Source of the DNA: a virus
DNA length: 39,377 nt
Strand: one strand, 5' to 3'
Virus record (IMG/VR): IMGVR_UViG_3300006853_000031
Span: 1-39,377 of that record
Part shown: one piece after another, positions 23,830-32,008 of the stretch
Numbering within the stretch: the stretch's first letter is position 1
Layout: every line of letters starts with the position of its first letter
Translations under genes and position numbers: made by a program
The notes under the pieces: generated by a model
The model's input: the letters and a program-made list of their open reading frames with translations, nothing else
Told to the model about the DNA's origin: nothing
The model's database searches: none

Positions 23830-26291
23830 TGACTAGCCCCATCCTAAAATCCCTTCTCGGTCACTCGTCGCTGACGAGCGCCTACGTCGCAGTTGATCGA
23901 GATGGTAACATCGTTCTAGTCAACGAGGATGGAACTACTTCGGCGACCCTGGGCGTCGGTCTGACCGGGCGGCTTGCAAACCAGTTACGCGACGAACTCG
24001 GTCAGGACAACGAGATTCGGTTTCTTCGAGGATTTGCTACCGACGGAGACGGCGGCGAAGGGGATTTTCGATGGAGCAACACTCCCGTTGCTGACGACGG
24101 TGGTACAGTTCTCAATGACGCAGGGTTTGGCTCTTCTTCGGCAGGATGGAGACGCATCTACTCCGGGCCGCTCAATGTTAAGTGGTTTGGGGCCAAGGGC
24201 GACGGCGTAACCGACGATAGCGCCGCCATACAACGTGCGGTCGACTCGGCCCAGAACGCCAACCAATTCTCGGGAGCGGCCGGTACTGGTGTATACACCA
24301 TGCAGGACGTTTTTCTTCCTAAGGGCGTTTACAAAATCAACACGTGCATCGACAAGCCGTCATACATCGGATTGATCGGCGAAAGCCAGTGTTCGTTAAA
24401 GGGTAATAACGCATCGACCGATATTCTTCGCATCGGCAGCGGCTATAACAAAATCCAAAACATCATATTCGCAGGAGGCCGGCGAGCGATTGTAATCGGA
24501 GGATTTAGTGCTCATTACGGTACAAATCTTGGAGACGGGTCCTTGGATCTTTACGGAGGAACCATCGATAACTGTTTCTTTAGGTACCAGTCCGGGCCGT
24601 CAATTGCGAAGGATTCGTCGACCGACCATCGGGCCGGTGCCCAAACGTTCGTATGTTCGAACTTCGGATTCGAGGGTTGTACCTTATTCTACGGTGGCTT
24701 TGACGGGTTCTTCTTCGACAATGGTCGAATTATCGCCGATGCAACCACACTTCCGGTGCTATTTGACAGCGGCGCTACGATGGGTGTTTTTGTAAATGGG
24801 GGCGGAGTTCTAAGCGTATCCCATATCACAGGAGTCGGCTTGGCTAGCGGGCAAGCGTGGCTTGAGGGCTCGGGGATTATCCGTACTCAAGACTTTCGAC
24901 GCGGAGAGGATCCTCTAGTAATCTACCGGGTTCGAACTACTGGAATGTCTTACCTGGGAGAGCCTTTGCCAATTGACCCGGGAATCCTGGCACAGCTCTA
25001 TAGCGATACTGACGTATTCGTTAATACGAGCAAAAATCTGATCGAAATCTACGACGACTTTCCGGACATCATTTCAATCCGTCGCCCGGTGCCAATCAAT
25101 TTCAACTTCGGAGGAGGGCGTCTTTATTTCACATTTGCCGACGAAGCGAGAGTTTGGATAGACTCGGTAAGTTGTCCGGCCTCTGAGTGGCGAATGTCCC
25201 AGGGCGAAGGACTTCAGTACGAATTCGACGGAAAGACCGGTGTATTCCGATTCTACACGAGTAATAATCCTACAACTGCCGGAACGGACGTAACAGACAT
25301 CGTCCGCGCATTGTCCATGCCAACTCCGGGACAGAGTTCTGAGGGATTGCCAAATCTTTTCATTCCAAACGGGACCGGAGGAACTACCGGGTTGGAGATT
25401 GACCCGTCGGTCGGGTTTGGCAGCGTATTTGCAACTGGAGTTTTTACGAATGATACGTCGTTGGGTTACACAACCCGAAAATATACCTCGACTGAGGTTG
25501 GGGCAACCGGAAATTTCGGTGCCGCGCTGCGATATGATGCCTCTGTAGGGTGGAGCGATGGAGTAACCTTCGCTGGATATGCCGCCGGGATTTACACCTT
25601 TAGTATATTCGTAAAGGCCAATTTCTCAGGTCGCCTACGGCTGTCGCGTGATTATGCTGCTGCCATGACCGCAGTTCGCGAGTTCGACGGCTCCGCTTCT
25701 GCACAAGAGTGGCAGCGCCTGAGTTTCCCGTTTTGGCACGACGGTAGTAACCGAAATTTGCAATTGTCTTGCGGCGGCATGCCTGGCACCGCAGGTACGG
25801 CCGGATTTGTAATTATGGCACTGCCCATGATCAATGTTGGGCCACAACCGGCCGCGTACGTCCTGCCGGGGCTAACAATTGCGGACGGGGGCGCGGCGAA
25901 CGACATACACCGTCTCGGTCCGTCAGACAACTACGGACGTTCGATGCGAGGCCTGGCAATCCATACCGCAAGCAGCGGAGCCGCGCAGAACATAGCAACC
26001 GTAACCCTGCCGCGGAACGGTACCTACTCGCTCGAAGCGACTTTTCACGCTCGCAAGGCGGACGGCACTGCACACTTCAACGGCGTACGTAGAGCGGTAT
26101 TCAAACGCGAGGGTGGTACAACGACTCAATTGGGAACAACGGAGACCTTGGGGTCCGATCAGGCAGACGTAGGAGCGGCGGCATACGCGGCAACCATTGA
26201 TAATTCGACCAATACAATTCGGTTTCGCGAAACCGGGGACTCGGGCTCGGTCTGGGAAGTCGACTGGAAAATGTCGATCAAGGTGACGTAA
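23829..26291 (+). CDS. Tail spike with pectate-lyase-type beta-helix
   Basis: 820 residues. The N-terminal 110 residues are probably the virion anchor. The motif VKWFGAKGDGVTDDSAAIQR (117-136) is the classic start of Pectate_lyase_3/tailspike beta-helices, followed by FLPKGVYKIN and repeated short strands up to about residue 370 (e.g. YIGLIGESQCSLKGNNASTD). The last 300 residues are likely trimeric carbohydrate-binding sandwiches (LRLSRDYAAAM, EVDWKMSIKV). Such spikes bind and often hydrolyse surface polysaccharide. The catalytic residues cannot be identified by eye, so lyase versus hydrolase is open. It defines the host-receptor region of the window. Confidence 0.85.
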   Translation: MTSPILKSLLGHSSLTSAYVAVDRDGNIVLVNEDGTTSATLGVGLTGRLANQLRDELGQDNEIRFLRGFATDGDGGEGDFRWSNTPVADDGGTVLNDAGFGSSSAGWRRIYSGPLNVKWFGAKGDGVTDDSAAIQRAVDSAQNANQFSGAAGTGVYTMQDVFLPKGVYKINTCIDKPSYIGLIGESQCSLKGNNASTDILRIGSGYNKIQNIIFAGGRRAIVIGGFSAHYGTNLGDGSLDLYGGTIDNCFFRYQSGPSIAKDSSTDHRAGAQTFVCSNFGFEGCTLFYGGFDGFFFDNGRIIADATTLPVLFDSGATMGVFVNGGGVLSVSHITGVGLASGQAWLEGSGIIRTQDFRRGEDPLVIYRVRTTGMSYLGEPLPIDPGILAQLYSDTDVFVNTSKNLIEIYDDFPDIISIRRPVPINFNFGGGRLYFTFADEARVWIDSVSCPASEWRMSQGEGLQYEFDGKTGVFRFYTSNNPTTAGTDVTDIVRALSMPTPGQSSEGLPNLFIPNGTGGTTGLEIDPSVGFGSVFATGVFTNDTSLGYTTRKYTSTEVGATGNFGAALRYDASVGWSDGVTFAGYAAGIYTFSIFVKANFSGRLRLSRDYAAAMTAVREFDGSASAQEWQRLSFPFWHDGSNRNLQLSCGGMPGTAGTAGFVIMALPMINVGPQPAAYVLPGLTIADGGAANDIHRLGPSDNYGRSMRGLAIHTASSGAAQNIATVTLPRNGTYSLEATFHARKADGTAHFNGVRRAVFKREGGTTTQLGTTETLGSDQADVGAAAYAATIDNSTNTIRFRETGDSGSVWEVDWKMSIKVT

Positions 26292-27482
26292 ATGAGTAAC
26301 AACGGAGTTTGGGCGACCGCAGATACGGTCAACGGCTTGACTGGACCGGCGCTGCATTTGTCATCGGTCTCAGTCGAAACCTTGACATCTGCCGCAAATC
26401 AGACGTTGATTTACAATGTCAACGGCACTCTAGTTCTCCAGGCTGAAAATGGGGTTAGAGTTACCGACGGGACCATCCCGGTCTTTTCAATTGCATACAA
26501 TAGCGGGATTAACGCCTTTGAGATTACCGGTCAATCGGGAGCCCCCGCTAGGTTTCAAGCAGTTGGCGGACAGACGACGCATCTAACTTCGGACGACAAT
26601 GGGAGTTTTTTGGATGCTACCGGAACTGGAGTGTGTTCTATCCGTACTACGGACTCGCTTCTTGACCGAATCAAAGTCTGGAACGGTTCTACCAACGGCG
26701 CGGCAATCTCGATTGGTCTGCAAACTAACAACGATTCGGAATCGGAAGCCGCCGCCGGGCTAACTGGACCCGTCCTCAATATTACTACGATCAGTGCCGG
26801 TTCCCTTACGAGCGTCGCCAGCCAGGCGACCATCCATAACTCGTCTGGAGTTCTTACTGCCCAGGGGCATGCTGGCTTCAAGGCGATTGTCAATACTACT
26901 CAGTTAATAAGCGCCGACTCGACCACAGTAACACTGGGCGTCGCAGCCGGTCAAATGCAGATCGACAACGGCGGCGGGCTTCTATGGGACCAGGGTGTTA
27001 CTGCGCCGCATCTGCGGCAGAACTCTCGAACCTCCGACGCGGCCACCAACTCCCTTACGGTTCAGGCCCAATCGGCATTCGCCGGTTCGACGGGCACAAA
27101 CCGCGACGGAGGACACGCAATCCTGCGCGGCGGCGCCAAGGACGGCGCGGGTGTCGATGGTTCGGCCCAACTCAAGAACGGGGCTGGTACATTACTCATC
27201 GAAGCGGCCGACGGTTCGAAACTTGGATTCTACGGCGTTACGGCCGTCGTACGACCCACTGCCTACACCCAAACCTACTCAACCGCCAGCCGTACACACG
27301 CTGCGTATACATCGGATCCTGAAAGCAGTGCCTATACCGGCGCGGCCGACGGCGAGGCGAAGCTCGTCGACCTGAATGCCCTCCGCGTCGCCTACGAGAA
27401 CCTTCGGGTCGCATACGAATCGACCTCCCAGGTCCTTAACCAACTTTTGGACGACCTCCAGGCCAATGGGTTGCTCCAGTGA
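26292..27482 (+). CDS. Phage fibre protein with duplicated N-terminal domain and coiled-coil end
   Basis: 396 residues. Residues 15-58 and 156-199 are a duplicated unit (GLTGPALHLSSVSVETLTSA versus GLTGPVLNITTISAGSLTSV). The C-terminus has a distinctive block, GFYGVTAVVRPTAYTQTYST then SSAYTGAADGEAKLVDLNAL, ending in the heptad helix RVAYENLRVAYESTSQVLNQ. I know this block as the trimerising end of many phage head or tail fibres. Its start lies directly after the spike stop. Function: structural fibre or receptor appendage. Confidence 0.75.
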   Translation: MSNNGVWATADTVNGLTGPALHLSSVSVETLTSAANQTLIYNVNGTLVLQAENGVRVTDGTIPVFSIAYNSGINAFEITGQSGAPARFQAVGGQTTHLTSDDNGSFLDATGTGVCSIRTTDSLLDRIKVWNGSTNGAAISIGLQTNNDSESEAAAGLTGPVLNITTISAGSLTSVASQATIHNSSGVLTAQGHAGFKAIVNTTQLISADSTTVTLGVAAGQMQIDNGGGLLWDQGVTAPHLRQNSRTSDAATNSLTVQAQSAFAGSTGTNRDGGHAILRGGAKDGAGVDGSAQLKNGAGTLLIEAADGSKLGFYGVTAVVRPTAYTQTYSTASRTHAAYTSDPESSAYTGAADGEAKLVDLNALRVAYENLRVAYESTSQVLNQLLDDLQANGLLQ

Positions 27483-27709
27483 TCAAGCCCACGAGCGATC
27501 TCCTAATGCGCCTCAAGCCCGACCGCCTAAGCCCCAACAAGCCCCCGGCGGTGCTCGTCCTAAACGACCGCCTGGCCATCGTCAAACATCTTCGCGAGTC
27601 AATCCAGGCATCCTGGCCCAACGATAACCCCCTAGACCCAAACATGATGGCCGCGGCGGTACTTGCGTTCGCCGACCGCTTGGAAAGGGACATAAGAGAG
27701 GCCGGCTGA
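27479..27709 (+). CDS. Hypothetical protein, 76 aa
   Basis: GTG start overlapping the previous stop (GTGA at 27479-27482). The product is soluble and helical after a short basic start (LMRLKPDRLSPNK). The core is LNDRLAIVKHLRESIQASWP followed by MMAAAVLAFADRLERDI. Not recognised. Tight coupling to the fibre gene suggests a chaperone or a small virion subunit. Confidence 0.5.
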   Translation: MIKPTSDLLMRLKPDRLSPNKPPAVLVLNDRLAIVKHLRESIQASWPNDNPLDPNMMAAAVLAFADRLERDIREAG

Positions 27710-27716
27710 GCCGCTT

Positions 27717-28037
27717 ATGTCCATAAAGTACGTCTACTCCAACCCCCAACCGCCCGAAACGCTTACGGTAAACGTAACCCCGGGTGCAGGCGGGTTGAAT
27801 CTATCGACGGTTACGGGCGTATCCTTCTCGGTTCGTACCCCCGATACCAACGCCGACGTAACCTGGACAGCCGGGATCATATCCCAGACTGCAACCACCC
27901 TGCAGGCGCGTCATACTTTCAACAGCGGCACGAGCGGCGAAGCCGTAACCCCCGGTACTTACCGGGTTATGGTCCTACTTGCGGTACCGGGTGGGACCAA
28001 GCGCGCCGGCCCGGCGTTTTTTGATGTTTACCTTTGA
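27717..28037 (+). CDS. Small beta-sandwich virion protein, 106 aa
   Basis: Beta-rich with alternating strands (PPETLTVNVTPGAGGLNLST, VSFSVRTPDTNADVTWTAGI, TYRVMVLLAVPGGTKRAGPA) and an overall Ig/BppU-like look. No catalytic features. It precedes another virion-type gene after a short gap and is probably a neck, fibre or decoration subunit. Start ATG 27717, 7 nt after the previous stop. Confidence 0.55.
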   Translation: MSIKYVYSNPQPPETLTVNVTPGAGGLNLSTVTGVSFSVRTPDTNADVTWTAGIISQTATTLQARHTFNSGTSGEAVTPGTYRVMVLLAVPGGTKRAGPAFFDVYL

Positions 28038-28047
28038 GGGCTAAGTC

Positions 28048-28872
28048 TTGAGTGATAATATCCAGGCACAGGCTGTAACTACCCCCGGCGTCACTTTCGC
28101 TAGCGACGACCTGGCGGGGGTCCAACACCCGCGCGTTAAAATCGAAATCGGTGCCGACGGGACTGCAACGGACGTTTCCGAGACCAACCCGGTACCCGTC
28201 CGTCTAAACGACGGCTCGGCCAACCTCAATATCGCCTCGCTCGACCTCGATTCGGGCGTCGGCACCGTCAACCGCGTCTCCGTGGGTATTGCGTTGCCCT
28301 CGGCGGGCGGCCCCGTTGCTGGTGGCACGGCAACCTTCCCGATTCGTATCGATCCTACGGGAACGACCTTCCAACCCGTACGCGGTATGACCGAACACGA
28401 CGAACCGGTCGTAGAAAATCCGTTTAGTGTCGCCTATCGTGCCAGCGCGAACGAACCAACCGCGGTCGACGCGGACGGCGACGTCGTTTACGCATGGGGC
28501 GACCGACAGGGTCGTGCCGTAGCAGTACTGAACTTCCCATCAAATGTCGCGGCGGCCGGTACCAATGGTCCCACCTCGGGCACCAAGGCTACCAGCGGTG
28601 ATACGGACGCAATTGCCACCCCGGGGGCCAGTCTATCAATATACGTAACCGGTATCTGCGTTACGAACTCAAACGCGACCGGTAATCAAGTCCAATTTAA
28701 GGACGGGGCCGGCGGTGTATCCGGTATCAATGCCTGGGTCACAAACAGCGCGCCGGTTCAAATGCAATACAACCCGCCATGGAAGCTTACGGCTAATACC
28801 GCGCTGGTTATAAACTGTTCGGGCGCACTGGCCAATACCATCTGGACCGTTCACTTCTTCGTGGCCCCATGA
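28048..28872 (+). CDS. Virion-associated protein of common phage family, 274 aa
   Basis: Starts at TTG 28048 (about 9 nt after GAGGG). The start SDNIQAQAVTTPGVTFASDD followed by VQHPRVKIEIGADGTATDVS is a pattern I associate with recurrent phage structural proteins. The remainder is beta-rich, with GASLSIYVTGICVTNSNATG and IWTVHFFVAP at the end. Probably a tail or head appendage. The enzymatic repertoire is nil by eye. It overlaps a 38-residue gene by ATGA. Confidence 0.65.
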   Translation: MSDNIQAQAVTTPGVTFASDDLAGVQHPRVKIEIGADGTATDVSETNPVPVRLNDGSANLNIASLDLDSGVGTVNRVSVGIALPSAGGPVAGGTATFPIRIDPTGTTFQPVRGMTEHDEPVVENPFSVAYRASANEPTAVDADGDVVYAWGDRQGRAVAVLNFPSNVAAAGTNGPTSGTKATSGDTDAIATPGASLSIYVTGICVTNSNATGNQVQFKDGAGGVSGINAWVTNSAPVQMQYNPPWKLTANTALVINCSGALANTIWTVHFFVAP

Positions 28873-28985
28873 TCCCCCAAATCTACTTCCTTTTTAACTT
28901 TCAGTTCGGTTATACCGATGAGGAATGTCTGGTTATCACGGCCGTAGTGGTCGACGACCTCGTCCTTAGTACCTCTACCTGCTAG
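28869..28985 (+). CDS. 38-aa small protein
   Basis: ATG 28869 overlaps the previous stop (ATGA). The product begins MIPQIYFLFNFQFGYTDEEC and ends in VITAVVVDDLVLSTSTC; it is hydrophobic but not a clean transmembrane helix. Position and overlap favour translation. Chance coding in an otherwise empty 110-nt gap cannot be excluded. Confidence 0.35.
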   Translation: MIPQIYFLFNFQFGYTDEECLVITAVVVDDLVLSTSTC

Positions 28986-28995
28986 GTTTACCCAC

Positions 28996-29187
28996 ATGGA
29001 TCTCCTTAAAGACACCAAATGGGTCCTCGGACTCGTTGGCCTCGTAATCGCCGGCATCTTCATGCTTGCCGCCCTTGGTAAAATGGACGCCCAGCTCGCC
29101 GTTGGGTCCGCCGTAAGCTTCGTTTCGGGCGTACTGGTCGCCTGGAAGCGCGGGGTTGCCCAGACCGACCCCCCGGATGGCGAATAA
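28996..29187 (+). CDS. Two-helix membrane protein, holin-like, 63 aa
   Basis: Two hydrophobic segments, at about residues 9-27 (VLGLVGLVIAGIFMLAALG) and 34-50 (LAVGSAVSFVSGVLVAW), separated by a short acidic turn, with a charged tail (KRGVAQTDPPDGE). This is holin-like topology, but the gene lies within the virion and fibre region, away from both lysins. It could be a holin, a second lysis component or an unrelated membrane protein. Confidence 0.5.
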   Translation: MDLLKDTKWVLGLVGLVIAGIFMLAALGKMDAQLAVGSAVSFVSGVLVAWKRGVAQTDPPDGE

Positions 29188-29255
29188 TCCGTCCAGGTTG
29201 CCCCACAATCGCTTTTCACCCGTCGGACGACCCCAGACCCCATCCGACCCCAAAC

Positions 29256-29269
29256 GCCCTTATAAGGGC
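29256..29269. repeat. 14-bp perfect palindrome before lipoprotein gene
   Basis: GCCCTTATAAGGGC, a perfect inverted repeat with a TATA centre, 15 nt before the lipoprotein ATG in the 97-nt gap 29188-29284. It could be an operator or a short hairpin masking the start. No -35 box or ribosome-binding site is evident around it. Confidence 0.35.
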
Positions 29270-29284
29270 ACGTAGCGCCTTCCC

Positions 29285-29728
29285 ATGAAACTTAAGCCCC
29301 TTACCGCCCTCGTACTCGCCGTTTCGCTCGCCCTTACCCCCGGATGTATGGTCCTCGGCGGGGCCAAAGACCCTTCCAGCGCCCAGCAGGCCGCCCACGT
29401 TGCCTTTGGATTCGCCAAGGCCGGACTCGAGTACCTCGAAGAGGAAACCGCCACCTGGATTGGGTCAATGCCGGACCCCACCCCCGAAGATCTTGAAAAG
29501 GCCGCCGAGCAGGTACAGCGCCTGCGTCGGGCCAAGACCTCACTCGAGCTCGCCGAGCCGTATGTAACCGGAGAAAAGGAAGGCGAAGCGACGCTCAAGA
29601 CTTACATCGCGGATGCGGCCGAGGCGCTCATCTTGGTTGCCAACGAGCTCAAGTCGCATGGGGTAAAAATTCCTACGGCGATATTGACTGGTTTGAAGCT
29701 CGCCAAGTCCTATGCGTCCGAAGCCTAG
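29285..29728 (+). CDS. Phage lipoprotein, 147 aa
   Basis: Signal peptide MKLKPLTALVLAVSLALTPG with lipobox LTPGC, so Cys21 is probably lipidated and the protein is envelope-bound. The mature part is helical (AAHVAFGFAKAGLEYLEEET, LEKAAEQVQRLRRAKTSLEL, DAAEALILVANELKSHGV). An outer-membrane spanin subunit or another surface-exclusion lipoprotein are possibilities; the length is above the usual small o-spanins. It lies directly before a small membrane protein at 29736. No ribosome-binding site stands out upstream. Confidence 0.65.
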   Translation: MKLKPLTALVLAVSLALTPGCMVLGGAKDPSSAQQAAHVAFGFAKAGLEYLEEETATWIGSMPDPTPEDLEKAAEQVQRLRRAKTSLELAEPYVTGEKEGEATLKTYIADAAEALILVANELKSHGVKIPTAILTGLKLAKSYASEA

Positions 29729-29735
29729 AGGCGAT

Positions 29736-29906
29736 ATGTGGGCACTAGTTGGAGCATTATTGTCGGCACTAGTTGAGCTGGCAAAATTTCTTGCTCAAAA
29801 GAACCAGAAACCGGCTCAAAAGTCGACCGTTCCACCGGTAGACCGCGCGGGCCAAGAGCTCGAAGCCGCCCGTAAACGCGCCGCGGAAAAGCACAAACTG
29901 AACTAA
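29736..29906 (+). CDS. Small membrane protein with charged tail, 56 aa
   Basis: I prefer ATG 29736 (MWALVGALLSALVELAKFL), which has AGAGG about 7 nt upstream, over the in-frame ATG 29712, which lies inside the lipoprotein gene. One helix (residues 2-20) is followed by a Lys/Gln/Pro-rich segment and a charged helix (QELEAARKRAAEKHKLN). The topology resembles a minimal i-spanin, and the preceding gene encodes a lipoprotein, so the two could work together across the envelope. This is inference. Confidence 0.5.
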   Translation: MWALVGALLSALVELAKFLAQKNQKPAQKSTVPPVDRAGQELEAARKRAAEKHKLN

Positions 29907-29907
29907 A

Positions 29908-30831
29908 ATGGCGGACGAACGGAAGAAGAAATCTACTGTTCTACCCCCCGAGAAAGAGAAACAGTTCAGAGCCTTCTACGCAGATCAAGCAAAGCGCTGG
30001 GACCTAGACCCAAACCCGGACGATCCAAGACACCATTACGACTATCGAGCGGCATGGTTGGCCGGTTCAAAGCCAGATGAAACCGGACATTGGCCTTCTG
30101 AGTTCAAATCGCCAGATCATCCCAACCGGTACCTACCAATTGGACCAGGCGGAGAAATGACAGACACTAAAACCGGCAAACCGGCCGAAAAGAAGCACGC
30201 CGCCCTCCTAGCCCAGCTCCACGCACTCCAGGCGCAGAAGATGGCCGAGATGTCCGCGGCCAGTGCCGCACCCGGTGCCGCATACGCACCCCTGCTCAAC
30301 GCGATCCGCAGCCGTACGTCGGCCCCCGTAACACCCAAAAGCGCCGCAGAAGCCGCCGAGCAAGGCCGTAAATGGCAAGAATCACGTGCTCGTGAGGCGG
30401 CGGAAGACTGGCAAAAACAGCGGGCGCAAGAAGCCCACGAAGATTACTCGTTCATGCCAGAGGGCATGCGAAAACCGGAGTATCTTCTTGAGCTTAAGCG
30501 CCGCGGCGTAGTCCCGGCCGCAGCCCCCGTCGGTAAGACGCCTTACAAGATGGCGCCCGAGATGGTCATTCGTTCGACCGATACGACCGACGCCAACATC
30601 GATCCCCTGCGCGAACACCCGATCCAATACTTCCCTACGCGGGAGTACCCCGGCATGACCGGCACGTACCGGGACCCGAACGCGGACGTACTCGTCGAGC
30701 CGCCAGTTCTGGACGACGTCGAACGTCGGAATCTGATCGAGGACGAACTACGCCAGCGTAAGTGGGAACGTCGCTGGCTGCCAGAATTTGGTTCTGCGCA
30801 GGAAGCCAAGCAGCCCGTTTACAAGATCTAG
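29908..30831 (+). CDS. Phage protein with conserved N-terminal FRAFYADQA/PDDPRHHYDYR module, 307 aa
   Basis: Residues 20-75 contain FRAFYADQAKRW, DPNPDDPRHHYDYRAAWLAG and GHWPSEFKSPDHPNRY, a module I know from many podovirus genomes of unknown function. It is probably virion-linked. The middle is Ala/Glu-rich helix (QGRKWQESRAREAAEDWQKQ), and the C-terminus contains YFPTREYPGMTGTYRDPNAD and ends in a charged helix. Start ATG 29908, one base after the previous stop. It meets the - strand coiled-coil gene tail to tail 10 nt later. Confidence 0.65.
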   Translation: MADERKKKSTVLPPEKEKQFRAFYADQAKRWDLDPNPDDPRHHYDYRAAWLAGSKPDETGHWPSEFKSPDHPNRYLPIGPGGEMTDTKTGKPAEKKHAALLAQLHALQAQKMAEMSAASAAPGAAYAPLLNAIRSRTSAPVTPKSAAEAAEQGRKWQESRAREAAEDWQKQRAQEAHEDYSFMPEGMRKPEYLLELKRRGVVPAAAPVGKTPYKMAPEMVIRSTDTTDANIDPLREHPIQYFPTREYPGMTGTYRDPNADVLVEPPVLDDVERRNLIEDELRQRKWERRWLPEFGSAQEAKQPVYKI

Positions 30832-30841
30832 CTTCGCCGGG

Positions 30842-31558
30842 TTAAAGGCACGGGCACATCGGGTCGCCCGGCGGACAAGTACACGGCTTAACTCCCCAAT
30901 TCCTCGGCCCAATCTGACGGCGGGTATCGTCGCTATCCTTTTTCGCCTGATTCAACCGGTTGGAGATGTCGGCACGGTCGGCGGCGTTTGGCGTTGTTTC
31001 GAGTTGATACTCAAGATCGCGCACCTTGCGGTTCTTTTCGTTGAGTTCACGCTTGAGTCGGTCGCGCTCGGCCTGAACCGCCTGCGTCTGTGACGTAAGA
31101 TTTGCGGCTTCGGCGGTCATACGGCTCGACGCCCGGGACCACAATAGTCCGCCCCCGACGGCGAACACGAACAAACACCCGACGGCGAACGCGGCGATAC
31201 GCTTAAGCTTTCGCTTGGTTCCGTCGTTGGTTACCTCGGCAATGCGCTCTTCGTGGGCTAGCTCGGCGGCAAGCTTTTCCATGTGGGTGCGGTGCTGAAA
31301 CTCGCGGCGGACCTTTTCGATCTGGGCGTTCTTGATGCCTTCGAGCCGGGCTTCCTCGCCCAGTTGCCGGAACTTCTCGAGCCGTCGGGCTTTATCCCGT
31401 TCGATCTCGGCTTCCTCGGCCTGGCGCTCGCGGGCTTCTTGTCTTTCGATTTCGGCCTGTTCCAGGGCGACTGCCGCCGCCTGCTCCTCGGCGATGCGCT
31501 CCTTTTCAATACGCATCAGCTCCTCGATTGAGAAAACCACCGAACTTTCCTTAGTCAT
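30842..31558 (-). CDS. Host-like coiled-coil membrane protein (moron candidate)
   Basis: 238 residues. The N-terminus MTKESSVVFSIEELMRIEKE leads into a long coiled coil rich in Glu/Arg/Ala (about 15-110). A single transmembrane helix follows (IAAFAVGCLFVFAVGGGLLW, 121-140). A second coiled coil (150-212) precedes a short cysteine tail CTCPPGDPMCPC (226-237). I recall proteins with the same 'ESSVxFSxxELM' start, coiled coil, helix and CxCxxGDPxCxC end in myxobacterial genomes; function unknown. It is on the opposite strand, with its own promoter and a strong ribosome-binding site (AAAGGA at 31570-31565, 6 nt before ATG). That suggests a cellular gene expressed from the phage independently of late transcription. 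Confidence 0.75.
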   Translation of the reverse strand: MTKESSVVFSIEELMRIEKERIAEEQAAAVALEQAEIERQEARERQAEEAEIERDKARRLEKFRQLGEEARLEGIKNAQIEKVRREFQHRTHMEKLAAELAHEERIAEVTNDGTKRKLKRIAAFAVGCLFVFAVGGGLLWSRASSRMTAEAANLTSQTQAVQAERDRLKRELNEKNRKVRDLEYQLETTPNAADRADISNRLNQAKKDSDDTRRQIGPRNWGVKPCTCPPGDPMCPCL

Positions 31559-31580
31559 TTACGATCCTTTCGCAAAATTA

Positions 31581-31609
31581 GGGATAAACACGGCGGGTAA
31601 GCGTGTCAA
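31581..31609 (-). promoter_or_regulatory. Sigma70-type promoter for the coiled-coil gene
   Basis: On the - strand, a perfect -35 TTGACA (31609-31604) and a weaker -10 TATCCC (31586-31581) are separated by 17 nt. Transcription would start near 31574, giving a short leader with AAAGGA before ATG 31558. Perfect -35 boxes are rare in this window. Confidence 0.6.
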
Positions 31610-31657
31610 CCCGAATTAGGCATCGTAACCAAGACAGGGCAATTTCCTTAAGGCCCG

Positions 31658-31663
31658 TATACT
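31658..31663 (+). promoter_or_regulatory. Possible -10 box giving a near-leaderless mRNA
   Basis: TATACT (5 of 6 to TATAAT) ends 9 nt before the ATG at 31673; a start 7 nt downstream would leave only about 3 nt of leader. No good -35 lies 16-18 nt upstream. The rest of the 114-nt divergent gap contains the - strand promoter and nothing else recognised. Confidence 0.3.
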
Positions 31664-31672
31664 AAGACCCCG

Positions 31673-32008
31673 ATGGCAGCGATTACGGTAGGCCGCGTAC
31701 TTTCGTATCTAACCGATTCGATCCGCACCGTCTCACAGGCAGGGACGGCGGCTCGTACGTCGGTCGCCGCATCTGTTTCCGATACGCTGCTTGTAGCGGC
31801 CAACGCATCGCGACAGGCGCTTATTATCTACAACCAATCAGACTCTCCCCTCTACGTAGGCTACGGGGTCTCGGCCGTTTCGACGTCAAGCTTCACCCTA
31901 ATCGTCTCGGCTAACGCCGAAAAGGAGTTGCCCGGCGGATTTACCGGTCAGATTCGGGGTATCTGGACCGTGGCCACCGGCAATGCGCGGATTACGGAGA
32001 TTTCCTAA
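31673..32008 (+). CDS. Small virion protein, paralogue of next gene's C-terminal domain, 111 aa
   Basis: One beta domain of about 90 residues: SVAASVSDTLLVAANASRQA, IIYNQSDSPLYVGYG, ELPGGFTGQIRGIWTVATGN, ending ARITEIS. The C-terminal domain of the next gene (147-231) repeats the pattern (LLAANTSRKMASVAN, ELPKPVYTGRIDGIWTAASG, ARVTET). The two genes are joined by TAATG at 32006-32010. The domain looks like a small sandwich that decorates phage heads or fibres. Confidence 0.65.
   Translation: MAAITVGRVLSYLTDSIRTVSQAGTAARTSVAASVSDTLLVAANASRQALIIYNQSDSPLYVGYGVSAVSTSSFTLIVSANAEKELPGGFTGQIRGIWTVATGNARITEIS

Noticed and set aside
29741-29775. Direct repeat GGCACTAGTT in the small membrane gene
   Set aside because: It encodes the repetitive helix ALVGALLSALVEL; explained by coding.
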